From positions 6,149,174 through 6,213,173 of the forward strand of contig CP151667.1 of NCBI GenBank assembly GCA_038400315.1: a DNA stretch of 64,000 bases, given 5' to 3'. The notes under the pieces were generated by a model that made no database searches, was not told the origin of the DNA, and saw only the letters and a program-made list of their open reading frames with translations. Position 1 is the stretch's first letter. The number at the start of each line of letters is the position of its first letter. The DNA is from Isosphaeraceae bacterium EP7 (lineage in GTDB: Bacteria > Planctomycetota > Planctomycetia > Isosphaerales > Isosphaeraceae). This document shows positions 9,601 to 18,393 of the stretch, in pieces. The position numbers and the translations under genes are program-made.

Positions 9601-10305
9601 TCAGCGGGCAACCTTTGAGGTCCGCCCGAAGTGCGGCGTCGGCACGCTCTTCGACGGCACGGCCGGCGGCGTCTGGGCCTCGGTCAGCAGGAACGGAGCC
9701 GGACCGCGGTGGACCGTCTGGGTCAGCTCGCCGAACCTGGCCGACTCGCAATACGACCGCATCAGGGCCGACGACGCGTGGTGCACGTCCCCTTCGATCC
9801 CCGCGACGCAGACGTCGAAGATGAACCAACCCCAGAGCGCATCCCGATATCCGTCGATCAGGAGCATCCGGCCGCCCGGCGCCAGCACACGGCGGATCTC
9901 GGCCACCGCGCGGTCCTGATGGGGATAATGATGGAAGCTATTGGCGCAGGTCACCGCGTCGAACGACCCGTCGGCGAACGGCAGGTTTTCGCTATCCCCT
10001 TGTACGGGCTGGACATCGGCGGAGAGCCTGGACCAGCGTTCGGCCCCCTTGCTCAGCATCCCGCGGACCAGGTCCATTCCCCAGACCTGAGCATTGGGTA
10101 ACGCGGCCCGCACCCGCTCGGCGAAGATTCCGGTGCCGCAGCCGACGTCGAGCAGCTTGAACGGCCGGTCGCCGTGCACCGCCTTCAAGCGGCGGATGAG
10201 CGCCCTGTGTGATGGCCCGAACAGGAGAATCTGCAAGATGCTCCGGTCGTAGCTCTCGCTCCAGCGGGTGAACTCGTGAGTGGCCTGACCTTTGTCGTAC
10301 GCCAT
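9601..10305 (-). CDS. Class I SAM-dependent methyltransferase (Methyltransf_11/25 type)
   Basis: A 234-aa cytoplasmic methyltransferase. Motif I is LLDVGCGTGIFAERV (about residues 48-62), the acidic residue of motif II follows in W-G-M-D-L-V, and motif IV/V is seen in D-A-V-T-C-A-N-S-F-H-H-Y and R-R-V-L-A-P-G-G. The fold resembles UbiE/COQ5-like and phosphatidylethanolamine-type enzymes, but the substrate cannot be deduced. Length from the ATG at 10305 suits the family and that start has a GGGAGG site. It lies upstream of icd on the same strand with a 248-base gap containing a hairpin, so co-transcription is doubtful. It is divergent from the cysteine desulfurase gene. Confidence 0.85.
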   Translation of the reverse strand: MAYDKGQATHEFTRWSESYDRSILQILLFGPSHRALIRRLKAVHGDRPFKLLDVGCGTGIFAERVRAALPNAQVWGMDLVRGMLSKGAERWSRLSADVQPVQGDSENLPFADGSFDAVTCANSFHHYPHQDRAVAEIRRVLAPGGRMLLIDGYRDALWGWFIFDVCVAGIEGDVHHASSALMRSYCESARFGELTQTVHRGPAPFLLTEAQTPPAVPSKSVPTPHFGRTSKVAR

Positions 10306-10350
10306 GCGGCCTCCCTGCCTTCGGCGGTGCGGATTCAACGGTTCTTCGCC

Positions 10351-10379
10351 TAGGTAGCCGAATCCGACAAAGTCGGCAA
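10351..10379 (-). promoter_or_regulatory. Putative promoter of the methyltransferase gene
   Basis: On the minus strand TTGCCG (10379-10374) and TACCTA (10356-10351) are spaced by 17 bases, about 46 bases before the ATG. A short CCGAC/GTCGG inverted repeat (10364-10376) overlaps the spacer and the -35 box. Confidence 0.35.
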
Positions 10380-10479
10380 GCCGGATCCCGGCCACTTTTC
10401 CGCTCCTTGAATGGACCCAACCTGCGACGTACCATTCCCCATCACCCTTCGAGACCCCGGCGAGCGGAGCGACCCCAAC

Positions 10480-11658
10480 GTGCCGGACCTGCCCGTCTAC
10501 ATGGACAACCACGCCACGACCCGCGTCGATCCACGTGTCGTCGAGGCGATGATGCCTTATTTCACGACGACTTACGGCAACGCGGGGAGCGTCTCGCACC
10601 GGTTCGGATGGGACGCCGCAGCCGCCGTCGACTCGGCCCGCGAGCGGATCGCGGCGGCGATTGGGGCCGAGGCCCGCGAGATCGTCTTCACGTCGGGCGC
10701 AACCGAGTCGAACAACCTCGCCCTCAAGGGGGCTCTGCCTCAGCTCGCCAGGAAGGGAAAGCACGTCGTCTCGGCGATCTCCGAGCACAAGGCGGTGCTC
10801 GACCCCCTCAAGCGGCTGGCCCGCGAAGGCTGGGACGTCACCTTCGTCCCTTGCGACGCCACCGGTTACGTCTCGGCCGAGGTCATCGAGGCCGCGCTCA
10901 GGCCCGACACCGTGCTCGTCTCGGTGATGGCCGCGAACAACGAGGTTGGCACGATCAACCCGGTCCGTCAGATCGGCCTGATCTGTCGCGATCGAGGGAT
11001 CGTCTTCCATACCGACGCCACCCAGGCCGTCGGCAAGGTGCCGATCGACGTTAACGACGACGCCGTCGACCTGCTCAGCCTGTCGGCACATAAGATCTAC
11101 GGCCCCAAAGGGATTGGAGCCCTTTACGTCCGTCGCCGCGACCCGCAGGTCCGCCTCACCCCCATCTTCGACGGCGGCGGGCATGAGCGCGGGATGCGGA
11201 GCGGCACGCTGGCCGTCCCGCTCATCGTCGCGCTGGCCAAGGCCGTCGAGATCATGGGCCAGGAGTCGGAGGCGGAGAACGCCCGGATCCTGACCCTTCG
11301 GGAGCGGCTGCATACGAGCATCGGGGCACGCGTCGAGTCGATCCAGCTCAACGGGCACCCGACATTGCGCCTGCCCGGAAACCTCAACCTCAGCTTTGGT
11401 TACGTCGATGGTGAGGCCCTGATGATGGCGATGCGCGAGGTGGCCGTCTCGTCGGGGTCGGCCTGCTCGTCGGCCGAGCCCGACCCCAGTCACGTCCTGC
11501 TGGCGATGGGCCTGGATGACGACATGGCCCGTGCCAGCCTTCGTTTCGGGCTTGGGCGGTTCACCACCGCCGAGGAGGTCGACTTCACCGTCGACGCCGT
11601 CTCCCAGGCGGTCGCCCGGCTCCGGCCGATGAGCGCCGCATGGTCGTCCCGACCCTGA
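10480..11658 (+). CDS. iscS: Cysteine desulfurase, NifS/IscS type
   Basis: A 392-aa PLP enzyme that takes sulfur from cysteine to build Fe-S clusters and thiolated compounds. Evidence: YMDNHATTRVDPRV at the start, T-S-G-A-T-E-S-N-N-L for PLP binding, H-T-D-A-T-Q-A-V-G, the lysine in SAHKIYGPKGIGA and the persulfide cysteine in SSGSACSSAEPDPSHVL. The short loop around that cysteine places it in the group I NifS/IscS branch rather than SufS. An ATG at 10411 has no ribosome binding site; the GTG at 10480 follows a GGAG-type site and gives the usual N-terminus. An A-type Fe-S carrier gene follows 124 bases downstream with its own likely promoter. Confidence 0.9.
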   Translation: MPDLPVYMDNHATTRVDPRVVEAMMPYFTTTYGNAGSVSHRFGWDAAAAVDSARERIAAAIGAEAREIVFTSGATESNNLALKGALPQLARKGKHVVSAISEHKAVLDPLKRLAREGWDVTFVPCDATGYVSAEVIEAALRPDTVLVSVMAANNEVGTINPVRQIGLICRDRGIVFHTDATQAVGKVPIDVNDDAVDLLSLSAHKIYGPKGIGALYVRRRDPQVRLTPIFDGGGHERGMRSGTLAVPLIVALAKAVEIMGQESEAENARILTLRERLHTSIGARVESIQLNGHPTLRLPGNLNLSFGYVDGEALMMAMREVAVSSGSACSSAEPDPSHVLLAMGLDDDMARASLRFGLGRFTTAEEVDFTVDAVSQAVARLRPMSAAWSSRP

Positions 11659-11684
11659 TTTCCAGGGGCTTCCAACGCCTTCGG

Positions 11685-11714
11685 TTGTCAACCCGATTGA
11701 CGACCCTGTATGAT
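11685..11714 (+). promoter_or_regulatory. Putative promoter of the A-type Fe-S carrier gene
   Basis: TTGTCA (11685-11690) and TATGAT (11709-11714) are separated by 18 bases, about 68 bases before the ATG. This is one of the better sigma-70 matches in the window. Confidence 0.5.
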
Positions 11715-11782
11715 AGAAGCATTCCCGGCGGCGCGAGCCGTTGTTTGTATGACTCCCCTGCGACTTGAGAGGAGTGAGCGCG

Positions 11783-12112
11783 ATGGCCGTGTCACTGAGC
11801 GAGAAGGCCGCCACCGAGGTCAAGAAGATCATCGAGGAGCAGAATCTGCCCGAGGGCACGGTCCTGCGAATCGGCGTGCAGGGCGGCGGTTGCTCCGGCT
11901 TCGCCTACAGCCTGAACTTCGACACCGAGACGACCGACAAGGACCGGATCGCCGAGTTCCACGGCGTCCGGATGGCGGTCGAAAAGAAGTACGACCCCTA
12001 CCTCGACGGCACCGTTGTCGATTTCTACGACGGCCTGGAGAAGCGCGGGTTCGTCTTCAATAATCCCAACGTCGTGAAGAGCTGCGGTTGCGGCAGCTCG
12101 TTCCAGGTCTGA
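11783..12112 (+). CDS. A-type iron-sulfur carrier protein (IscA/ErpA/HesB family)
   Basis: A 109-aa protein of the HesB/IscA family that carries Fe-S clusters from the scaffold to apoproteins. The three conserved cysteines are present: one in [10 protein letters not shown] (about residue 38) and the pair in K-S-C-G-C-G-S-S-F at the C-terminus. N-terminal [12 protein letters not shown] is also typical. The ATG at 11783 follows a GAGAGGAG site, so the six-codon upstream extension is rejected. It follows iscS on the same strand, which fits a joint role in Fe-S assembly. Sequence alone does not separate IscA, SufA and ErpA. A perfect hairpin lies just after the stop. Confidence 0.92.
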   Translation: MAVSLSEKAATEVKKIIEEQNLPEGTVLRIGVQGGGCSGFAYSLNFDTETTDKDRIAEFHGVRMAVEKKYDPYLDGTVVDFYDGLEKRGFVFNNPNVVKSCGCGSSFQV

Positions 12113-12131
12113 ACCGACCCGGATGGCCCGA

Positions 12132-12155
12132 CGGCGGATCGACCGCGATCCGCCG
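12132..12155 (+). terminator. Hairpin terminator after the Fe-S carrier gene
   Basis: A perfect 10-bp stem (12132-12141 with 12146-12155) with a 4-base loop starts 19 bases after the stop codon. There is no clear T tract. Confidence 0.55.
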
Positions 12156-12180
12156 GGGCCGAACCGACTTGTTCCGATGA

Positions 12181-12231
12181 AACGCCGGTGCTTCCTCCTC
12201 GCAATCGCTGCGAGAGGGAGCCGCCGGCGTT
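12181..12231. terminator. Long imperfect hairpin between convergent genes
   Basis: Arms 12181-12203 and 12209-12231 pair at 18 of 23 positions around a 5-base loop. Located between the Fe-S carrier gene and the convergent molybdoenzyme gene, it probably terminates transcription from either side. Confidence 0.48.
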
Positions 12232-12378
12232 GTGTCGTTTCGGGGACGGACCCAGGCGACCGGCACCGCCGCCCGGGCCCTGAAGGCAACCTCAAGGCTG
12301 ACGACCTTTCCGCCTTGGGGTGGCCCTTTTCGCCCCGGCCCAGGCCCGTTTCTCGGCCGGGAAGGCGAAGGCGCCGGC

Positions 12379-13548
12379 TCAGGCCACGTCGACCTCCACG
12401 GGAATGACGTGGTGGATCTTCACGGTGCGCAGGTCGTCGTCCCGGGTCATCGGCTGAACCGCGCCTCGGTCGCTGGTCGCCCTGGCCATGAGGGTTTGCT
12501 TGCCGGGGGTGTCGGGAACCTGCCAGGTCCACTGCCAGAGCCGCCAGGCGAACTTGACCGGGTCGCCCAGCAGTTCGGCCTTGCTCCAGGTCTTGCCGCC
12601 GTCGACGCTCAGGTCGACTCCCGCCACCCCGGCCTCGCCGGCCCAGGCGGCTCCGCTGACCCGGTAAGGCTTGCCCCTGGGCACGACTTCCATGCGGGCG
12701 GGGCGGGCGATCTGCGACTTCAGGCCGTTCTCGCCCAGCGGCACCAGCGTCGGCTGACCTTGCACGCGGTCGAAGGTCGAGTAGTCGAAGGTCTGGAAGT
12801 AGCCGCCGAAGGCACGGTCGGTCACCAGGATGCGGGTCAGCCACTTCACCGAGGCCATGCCGTACCAGCCGGGCACCAAGGCCCGGACGGGGGCTCCGTG
12901 GAGCTGCGTCAGGTCCTTGCCGTTCATCTTGTAGACGAGCACGACGTCGTTGAGCGCCTTGGCCAGGGGAACGCTGCGGGCGTATTGGATGACCCCGGGC
13001 GTCTTGGGATCGGCGTCGATCCTCCCCTTGTCGGCCCCTTCCAGCACCACGTCCACGGCCCCGGGCTTGAGGCCGGCACGATCCAGCACGGCGGCGAGCG
13101 GAACCCCGGTCCACTCGGCGTTGCTGACGGCCCCGTTCTCCCAGAGCAGGCCGTTGGCCCTGGGCGTGAGGAAGACCCGGCCGTTGCCGGCGCACTCGAT
13201 CATGGCCGTCAGGGTCCTGGAAGGGAGCCGTTTCAGCTCGTCCAGGCCGATCTCGAAGGGCGTCGCGACGGCCCCGTCGACCGCCAGGCTCCAGGTCGCG
13301 GCGTCGAGCTTGGGCACGGGGAAATGGCTGCGGACGAAGAACCGGTCGGTCGGCGTGATGAAGCTTTCGAGCGACGAGAACGGGGACTCGAGGTTCCTGG
13401 GCTCGGACTGCCGCAGCACAAACCCCGGGGCAGGCGGCTCGGCGTCGGCGGCCAGGGCCCCCGCGCGGGCACCCAGCAGCGGGATCGCCGCGGCGCCCCG
13501 GAGCAGGTCACGGCGTCCGAATCGAAATATTGAATCATGATCATTCAT
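12379..13548 (-). CDS. Sulfite-oxidase-family molybdopterin oxidoreductase, Tat-exported
   Basis: A 389-aa protein of the SuoX/SorA/YedY superfamily. The N-terminus carries a twin-arginine motif (F-G-R-R-D-L-L-R-G) before a hydrophobic Ala-rich stretch, so it is exported folded with its cofactor. The molybdenum-ligand cysteine is Cys119 in T-A-M-I-E-C-A-G-N-G-R. The block L-H-G-A-P-V-R-A-L-V-P-G-W-Y-G (about residues 215-229) and the Mo-co dimerisation domain with V-D-L-S-V-D-G-G-K-T-W-S near residue 315 support sulfite-oxidase type. No heme c site is present and no cytochrome partner gene is adjacent. A TTG three codons upstream is less likely than the ATG at 13548, which follows an AGGGG site. 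Confidence 0.88.
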   Translation of the reverse strand: MNDHDSIFRFGRRDLLRGAAAIPLLGARAGALAADAEPPAPGFVLRQSEPRNLESPFSSLESFITPTDRFFVRSHFPVPKLDAATWSLAVDGAVATPFEIGLDELKRLPSRTLTAMIECAGNGRVFLTPRANGLLWENGAVSNAEWTGVPLAAVLDRAGLKPGAVDVVLEGADKGRIDADPKTPGVIQYARSVPLAKALNDVVLVYKMNGKDLTQLHGAPVRALVPGWYGMASVKWLTRILVTDRAFGGYFQTFDYSTFDRVQGQPTLVPLGENGLKSQIARPARMEVVPRGKPYRVSGAAWAGEAGVAGVDLSVDGGKTWSKAELLGDPVKFAWRLWQWTWQVPDTPGKQTLMARATSDRGAVQPMTRDDDLRTVKIHHVIPVEVDVA

Positions 13549-13668
13549 CGTCGCCAACCCCTAACCTGCCCGGCCGCGGGCGGTCGCCCCGAACCCGCCC
13601 CCGGCACGACATCCCGTCAAACCCGGCACGGGACCGATTACAACCGCAGCCGGGTCGCGCGGCAACGC

Positions 13669-14904
13669 CTAATCGGATCGGAGCTCGGCGAGCTCGCCCT
13701 CCTCGACGGCCGTGCCGGGCGGCGTGCGGTCGCGTCCGCCCAGCACGACGAGCCCGGCGGCGCTGAAGAGGGCGGCGGCAAGGAACGGGCTGCCCGGGAA
13801 GCCCCCCGAGGTCCCCGTCAGCGTCGAGGCCGCGAAGAGACCGGTGTAAAGCGGCGGCCCGAGGAACTCGGTCATCGCCCCGATCGACACGAGGCTCCCC
13901 TGAAGCTCCCCCTGCTCGGCGGAGGGGACCCCCGCCGAGATCAACGACTGCAAGGCCGGGCCCGCGACGAAGGAGAAGCAGGTGGCCGCGAAGATCGGGT
14001 ACATCATCCAGCCCCGGCCGGCCAGCGCGATGGCCACCATCCCGGCGGTGGTGCAGAGCAGCCCCAGGCGGATCGCCCGGCGCTCGCCCAGCAGGGCCGA
14101 GGCCCGGCCGGTCAGGCCCCCCTGCGTCAGGGCGATCAGCAGGCCGACGAAGCCCAGGGAAAGCCCGACCTGCGCCGCGTCCCATCCATAGCGGTGCTCG
14201 GTGTAGAGGGTCCAGACGCTGACGTAGACCTGCTCGGCCATGAAGAAGAGGGCGTAGACGCCGATCAGCCGGGGCGCCATCCGGGCCGACTTCATGAGCG
14301 ACCTCAGCGGGTGGAACTGGCCGACCTGCACTGGCCTCCGGCGCTCGGCGGGCAGCGACTCGGGCAGCACGAGCAGGCCGAAGGCGAAGTTCATGAGGTT
14401 GAAGGCCGCGGCCGCCAGGAACGGCGCCTCGACCCCGTACCGGCTCGCGAGCAGGCCTCCGACCGCGGGCCCGGCGATGAAGCCCAGGCCGCCCGCCGCG
14501 CCCAGCATGCCGAAGTTGGCCGACCGGTTGGAGTCGTCCGAGGTGTCGCCGACGTAGGAGTTGGCCACCGTCATGCTGGCGCCGGTCAGGCCCGAGATCA
14601 GGCGGCCCACGAACAGGATCGACAGGCTCGAGGCGTAGGCCATCAGCAGGTAATCCAGGCCCGCCGCCAGCAGCGAGACCAGCAGGATCGGCCGCCGGCC
14701 GTAGCGGTCGGACAGGGCGCCGAGGACGGGCGACGCCAGGAACTGCATCAGGGCGTAGCTCGCCACGAAGTAGCCGAAGTAGACGTTGACCATGGCCGGG
14801 TCGCGGCTGAACCTGCGGATCACATCCGGCAGGCTCGGGATGATGAACCCCAGCCCGAACGCGTCCAGGAACATCGTCACCATGATGAAATAGAGGCTCT
14901 TCAT
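13669..14904 (-). CDS. MFS transporter, TetA/drug-efflux-like
   Basis: A 411-aa inner-membrane transporter with 12 predicted helices. Motif A of drug:H+ antiporters appears between helices 2 and 3 as GALSDRYGRRPILL, and the first helix contains M-F-L-D-A-F-G-L-G-F-I-I-P, as in the TCR/TetA group. The other half has the partly conserved loop L-T-G-R-A-S-A-L-L-G-E-R-R-A. It probably exports small molecules by proton antiport; a resistance role would be guesswork. The frame stays open to 15210, but the extra N-terminus is Arg/Pro-rich and not a transporter segment, so the ATG at 14904 is the start. No regulator gene is next to it. Confidence 0.88.
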   Translation of the reverse strand: MKSLYFIMVTMFLDAFGLGFIIPSLPDVIRRFSRDPAMVNVYFGYFVASYALMQFLASPVLGALSDRYGRRPILLVSLLAAGLDYLLMAYASSLSILFVGRLISGLTGASMTVANSYVGDTSDDSNRSANFGMLGAAGGLGFIAGPAVGGLLASRYGVEAPFLAAAAFNLMNFAFGLLVLPESLPAERRRPVQVGQFHPLRSLMKSARMAPRLIGVYALFFMAEQVYVSVWTLYTEHRYGWDAAQVGLSLGFVGLLIALTQGGLTGRASALLGERRAIRLGLLCTTAGMVAIALAGRGWMMYPIFAATCFSFVAGPALQSLISAGVPSAEQGELQGSLVSIGAMTEFLGPPLYTGLFAASTLTGTSGGFPGSPFLAAALFSAAGLVVLGGRDRTPPGTAVEEGELAELRSD

Positions 14905-15413
14905 CGTCGCTCGCAGGCCACACGTCGTTCCACGCCCGAGATCACGCCGACGAGCGGACAAGCGACATCCCGGGCAGGTTCGGAGGGGAAGGCCACCGCC
15001 CCGGACCCGGCCGATCGGCCAGACACAGGCTGTTCGATCATGACCACACCAACCTCCGCCCGCTCGCGTGTCGAGTCTATCCGGCGTCACACCCGCCAGC
15101 CAGGGGCCTTCTTCAGGCCATGCGGCGCCTGCCACTCGAGCATCAATCGGCCCCCGAAAGGCGAAGAATTCCGGCGTCGACGCGTGAAAACCGTGGTTCC
15201 GCTTCGTCATTCAAATCATTATAGATTCGACCGATCTGAGTCAGGATTGCAGTGCCACGATCCATACCTCACTAAATCGGGCGACTTAATTATCTTGTAG
15301 TTGACTTCTCCGGTCGACTTGGCAAAGTATCTTCCGAAGCAAGCATTGTCGCGGTGTGTTCATCAACACCTCGGCCGGGGTTTCGCCCGGCCTTGGTGGG
15401 GGGAAGTCAGATC
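14905..15413. other. Intergenic region between divergent MFS and DUF1559 genes
   Basis: No convincing gene is seen. The left 300 bases are GC-rich and carry an antisense-type open frame. From about 15200 the DNA becomes clearly AT-richer and holds a candidate promoter for the DUF1559 gene. A GGTGGGGGGAA stretch just before 15414 serves as ribosome binding site. Confidence 0.5.
15301..15330 (+). promoter_or_regulatory. Weak candidate promoter for the first DUF1559 gene
   Basis: TTGACT (15301-15306) is followed after 18 bases by AAGTAT (15325-15330) in an AT-rich patch, about 84 bases before the ATG. The -35 box is good, the -10 box poor. Confidence 0.3.
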
Positions 15414-16394
15414 ATGATCGTCCTTCAGAATTCCGAGAATGGATCGTCGGAGCACAGGGACGTGCCGACCTCGAAGGCCGCGTGCCCGGCTCGGAGGGGC
15501 TTCACGCTCATCGAGCTGCTGGTCGTCATCTCCATCATCGCCGTCCTGATCGCACTCCTACTGCCCGCCGTGCAGAGCGCACGCGAGGCCGCCAGGCGCA
15601 TCCAGTGCACCAACAACCTCAAGCAGCTGGGCCTTTCGCTGCACAATTACCACGACACCCACAATCGGTTCCCGCTCGGCTCGACCTCGGCGACCTTGAA
15701 GAGCGGCTACCTCTATCGCCAACCGTTCCTGTCGGCCCTGCTGCCGTTCCTGGAGCAGCGTTCGCTGTACGAGAGCTTCAACTACAACCTGAGCTTCCAG
15801 GAGACGGCCAACGTCACGTCGCGTGCCGCGCGGGTGAACGCCTTCCAGTGCCCGACGGACACCCCCCAGACATTCGTCAACAACGGCGGCGCCGTCGTTG
15901 ACGTGAAGGGAAACTACGGAGTCTCCTGGGGTCAGAACGTCTACGCCAACCAGCTCCTCCAATCGGTCTTCGACCTGAACTTCGGGGCCAGCTTCGCGGA
16001 GATCAGCGACGGGACCGGACAGACCCTGCTGTTGGCCGAGCTAATCCAGACTCCCCACCCGACCGGCCAGGACGTCTCGGTGATCGACCGCCGCGGCCGG
16101 ATCTGGAGCGAGCAGTCGTCGTCACATCAGTTCTCCACCAAGCTCGCCCCCAACAGCCCCCTGCCCGACTACGGCGCCTGCTGGCCCAACTCGGTCCCCA
16201 GGACACCCTGCACTCGCAACACCGGCGACGCGATTAACCATTACATCGGATCGCGCAGCAACCACCCGGGCGGCGTCAACGTGCTGCTGGGCGACGGCTC
16301 GGTCCGGTTCATCAAGGACACCATCAACCTGGCCAGCTGGAAGGCCCTGAGCAGCCGGGCCGGCGGCGAGATCATCAGCGCCGACAGCTACTGA
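15414..16394 (+). CDS. DUF1559 pseudopilin-like protein (prepilin N-terminus, H-X9-DG)
   Basis: A 326-aa member of the planctomycete DUF1559 family. A type IV prepilin cleavage site and N-terminal helix are clear: [20 protein letters not shown], with glycine at the cleavage position and glutamate five residues after it. The 28-residue leader is longer than usual for pseudopilins. The globular part ends with the H-X9-DG element ([18 protein letters not shown]) and terminal S-A-D-S-Y. Such proteins are thought to be exported and assembled by a type II secretion-like system, with many copies per genome. No secretion genes are nearby. Paralogues lie at 18797 and, reversed, 49279. Confidence 0.92.
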   Translation: MIVLQNSENGSSEHRDVPTSKAACPARRGFTLIELLVVISIIAVLIALLLPAVQSAREAARRIQCTNNLKQLGLSLHNYHDTHNRFPLGSTSATLKSGYLYRQPFLSALLPFLEQRSLYESFNYNLSFQETANVTSRAARVNAFQCPTDTPQTFVNNGGAVVDVKGNYGVSWGQNVYANQLLQSVFDLNFGASFAEISDGTGQTLLLAELIQTPHPTGQDVSVIDRRGRIWSEQSSSHQFSTKLAPNSPLPDYGACWPNSVPRTPCTRNTGDAINHYIGSRSNHPGGVNVLLGDGSVRFIKDTINLASWKALSSRAGGEIISADSY

Positions 16395-16534
16395 TCCCGA
16401 ACCTGCGAGAATGCCCCCGCCGCGCAGGGCGTGGCACGGCCCGTGTCGGGGGCGAGGTGACGTCCGGATTGCCAAAGATCGAGCGTGAATTGGCGGCGCG
16501 ACGCGGGCGCGGTGGGGCGAAGAAGCCTCGCGGA

Positions 16535-17782
16535 TCAGGCGGAAACGAGCTGACGCATCGCAGCGGCCCGGCGTGCCCGGCGAAGTCGGCCGGCACGATC
16601 CTCGATCCGGGTCTCGCCGGGAGACCGCAATCCGGCGGGCCCCGACGAAGTCGCCCGGGCGAGCGGCCCGTCCGCCCTCACGGGCTGGTTTTGAACCGAT
16701 CCGAGCGCATCGACCAGGGACGGGCCGACCTGGATCGGCCGAGCCTGAGAGGCGTTCGCCCCCTCGAAGTGGGTTCGGTCGGGCGCGGAATGGGTTCGCC
16801 CGGCGCCGATCCCGCCGCCGCCGTGGCCACCACCGTTGCCATGGCCATTGCCGCGATCGATCCCGCCGTCGTGGTCGCGACCGGGCCGGTCTCTGAAATC
16901 CTGGTGCGAGGGGATTGGGGCCTTGTAGGCGGGGGGATCCCAGACCTCGCGGGGGACGGGCTGCTGGGAGCGTGATCGACCCCGGTGCATCAGGTCGAGC
17001 GCCCAGCGAAGGCGGCGGAAGCTCGCGGTTTCGTAGCGTCGGAGCAGGACGAGCCTCGGGTCGTCGAGGGTGGAGAGGCCCTGGATGGCGGCCTCGCGCT
17101 CGTCCTCGTCGATCTCGTCGAGGTTCTCATCCTTGCGTGCCAGGAGGCGTTCGAGCTGGTCGTCGACCAGGTCCTGGCGGTGGGCGATGGGGTCGTCGCC
17201 GTCGGGGGCGTCGGTCGGGTTGGGCAGGTCGCGCAGCTCGTGGGCGAGGCCCAGCAGGTCGAGCGCCAGCGTGTGTTGATCGTCGGACCAGTCGGCCCCC
17301 TTGTCGAGCGCGTGGCCCAGGGCCCGCCAGCGGTCAATCTGCCAGTCGCAGCCGGGGGCCGAGGACGAGAGGATCGCGGCGGTCTCGGCCGGCCTGCGTG
17401 CCATGCCGCGGGCGATGCGCTCGACGGCGGCCTTGCGCTCGTCGCCCCAGCAGGTCACGGCGCGGCGCGAGCGCGTGTCGCGTGCGAGGCGCTCCTCGAT
17501 CCGGCAGCGCTCGATGCGAAGGCTCTCAACGGCGATCGTCTCGACGAGCCCCATCTCGAACGCGTTCATCGGCCGGAGCGACGAGTTCCACTGCTCGGCG
17601 CGCTCCTGGGCGGCCTTGCCCTCGGAGTCGGGGTGGACGACGACGCCCGAGCCGGCGAGCCCGTGGATCAGGCCGTTGCGACGCGACTTCGCCTTGCCCT
17701 CGGCGGTGCGGGGGCCGGTGCTCCGGAGCGCATTGCGGCGGTTGGCGTCGATGCGCCTCTGGCTGACTTCGATGGTGCCCAT
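16535..17782 (-). CDS. Hypothetical protein with STGPRT-EGK-S-N-HGL N-terminal motif, 415 aa
   Basis: The start is highly distinctive: R-R-I-D-A-N-R-R-N-A-L-R-S-T-G-P-R-T followed by A-E-G-K-A-K-S-R-R-N-G-L-I-H-G-L (residues 9-42). I know this block as a recurrent N-terminal motif in uncharacterised proteins of planctomycetes and some other bacteria, often in many copies per genome; its function is unknown. The middle (45-270) is charged and probably helical. Residues 300-330 are low-complexity Gly/His/Asp-rich, and the C-terminus is Arg/Ala-rich. No signal peptide or membrane segment is seen. The ATG at 17782 begins just before the motif. The low-complexity tail makes the exact C-terminal reading less certain than the N-terminus. 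Confidence 0.78.
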   Translation of the reverse strand: MGTIEVSQRRIDANRRNALRSTGPRTAEGKAKSRRNGLIHGLAGSGVVVHPDSEGKAAQERAEQWNSSLRPMNAFEMGLVETIAVESLRIERCRIEERLARDTRSRRAVTCWGDERKAAVERIARGMARRPAETAAILSSSAPGCDWQIDRWRALGHALDKGADWSDDQHTLALDLLGLAHELRDLPNPTDAPDGDDPIAHRQDLVDDQLERLLARKDENLDEIDEDEREAAIQGLSTLDDPRLVLLRRYETASFRRLRWALDLMHRGRSRSQQPVPREVWDPPAYKAPIPSHQDFRDRPGRDHDGGIDRGNGHGNGGGHGGGGIGAGRTHSAPDRTHFEGANASQARPIQVGPSLVDALGSVQNQPVRADGPLARATSSGPAGLRSPGETRIEDRAGRLRRARRAAAMRQLVSA

Positions 17783-18231
17783 GGGTGCGGCGTCGCTCTC
17801 AAGGGGTGGAACTCAGGGGGTGCCGCCGACGTCGGCGGAGGGCCCACCGCGCGGCATCGCGCAGCAAGGGCCTCTCTAGATACCATCCTGAAAATCGCCG
17901 ATTTCCTCCCTACTATTTCGGAATTTCGCGCGAATTTTTCGGGATCGTCTCGGAGATGAACGGCCGGTCGGTGAATTGCGTCAAAGGGGCCCGCAACTTT
18001 TTATGGCCTCCTTGGCAGGGGGTGGCGACGGAGACAACGATGACGTGACATCCACTTTCACCAAGCAGAATTCACCGATAGATCATGCGAACCCACCCGG
18101 ATATTGTCGTCGATCCCGGCCGAATTCGCAGGAATTAGCGGGAATTAGCGGGAATCGCCCGGGCCGCCCAGCCTTGCGTGGAGAGGATGGATGGGTGGGT
18201 CGAGCATTTTCAAAGAATTAAAATTTTCGAC

Positions 18232-18260
18232 TTGGCGCCGTTGCACGCTCTCATTAGGCT
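18232..18260 (+). promoter_or_regulatory. Candidate promoter of the small lipoprotein gene
   Basis: TTGGCG (18232-18237), 17-base spacer, TAGGCT (18255-18260). Predicted transcription would start at about 18267, exactly where the inverted repeat begins. Confidence 0.35.
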
Positions 18261-18267
18261 TACAAGT

Positions 18268-18319
18268 GCAAGAATTCTTTCACGGCCAAATTCCATCCTC
18301 GGCCCGCTGGAATTCTTGC
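18268..18319. repeat. 10-bp perfect inverted repeat in the leader of the lipoprotein gene
   Basis: GCAAGAATTC (18268-18277) and GAATTCTTGC (18310-18319) are exact reverse complements separated by 32 bases. They could form a leader stem-loop or act as a paired binding site 75 bases before the lipoprotein ATG. Confidence 0.55.
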
Positions 18320-18393
18320 CCGGGTGCAATCCACTCCGCACCCGCGTCTCGAACGTCCTAATCTGTTTTTTCGTCAGCAATGTGGGAGTCCCC

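Larger units (their letters stand above)
17783..18393. other. 611-base noncoding region with short repeats
   Basis: No supported gene. From about 17880 to 18390 the DNA is notably AT-richer than its neighbours, with many AATT/GAATTC-type words. It contains two exact copies of GGAATTAGCG (18131-18140, 18141-18150) followed by a partial third, a candidate promoter at 18232 and a 10-bp perfect inverted repeat at 18268-18319. A 142-codon frame that runs into the downstream lipoprotein gene has no signal of its own before the lipoprotein ATG. Confidence 0.5.

Noticed and set aside
12232-13533. A 433-codon plus-strand open frame opposite the molybdoenzyme
   Set aside because: It is antisense to a gene with a clear Tat signal and Mo-ligand cysteine and has repetitive Gly/Val/Asp-rich composition.
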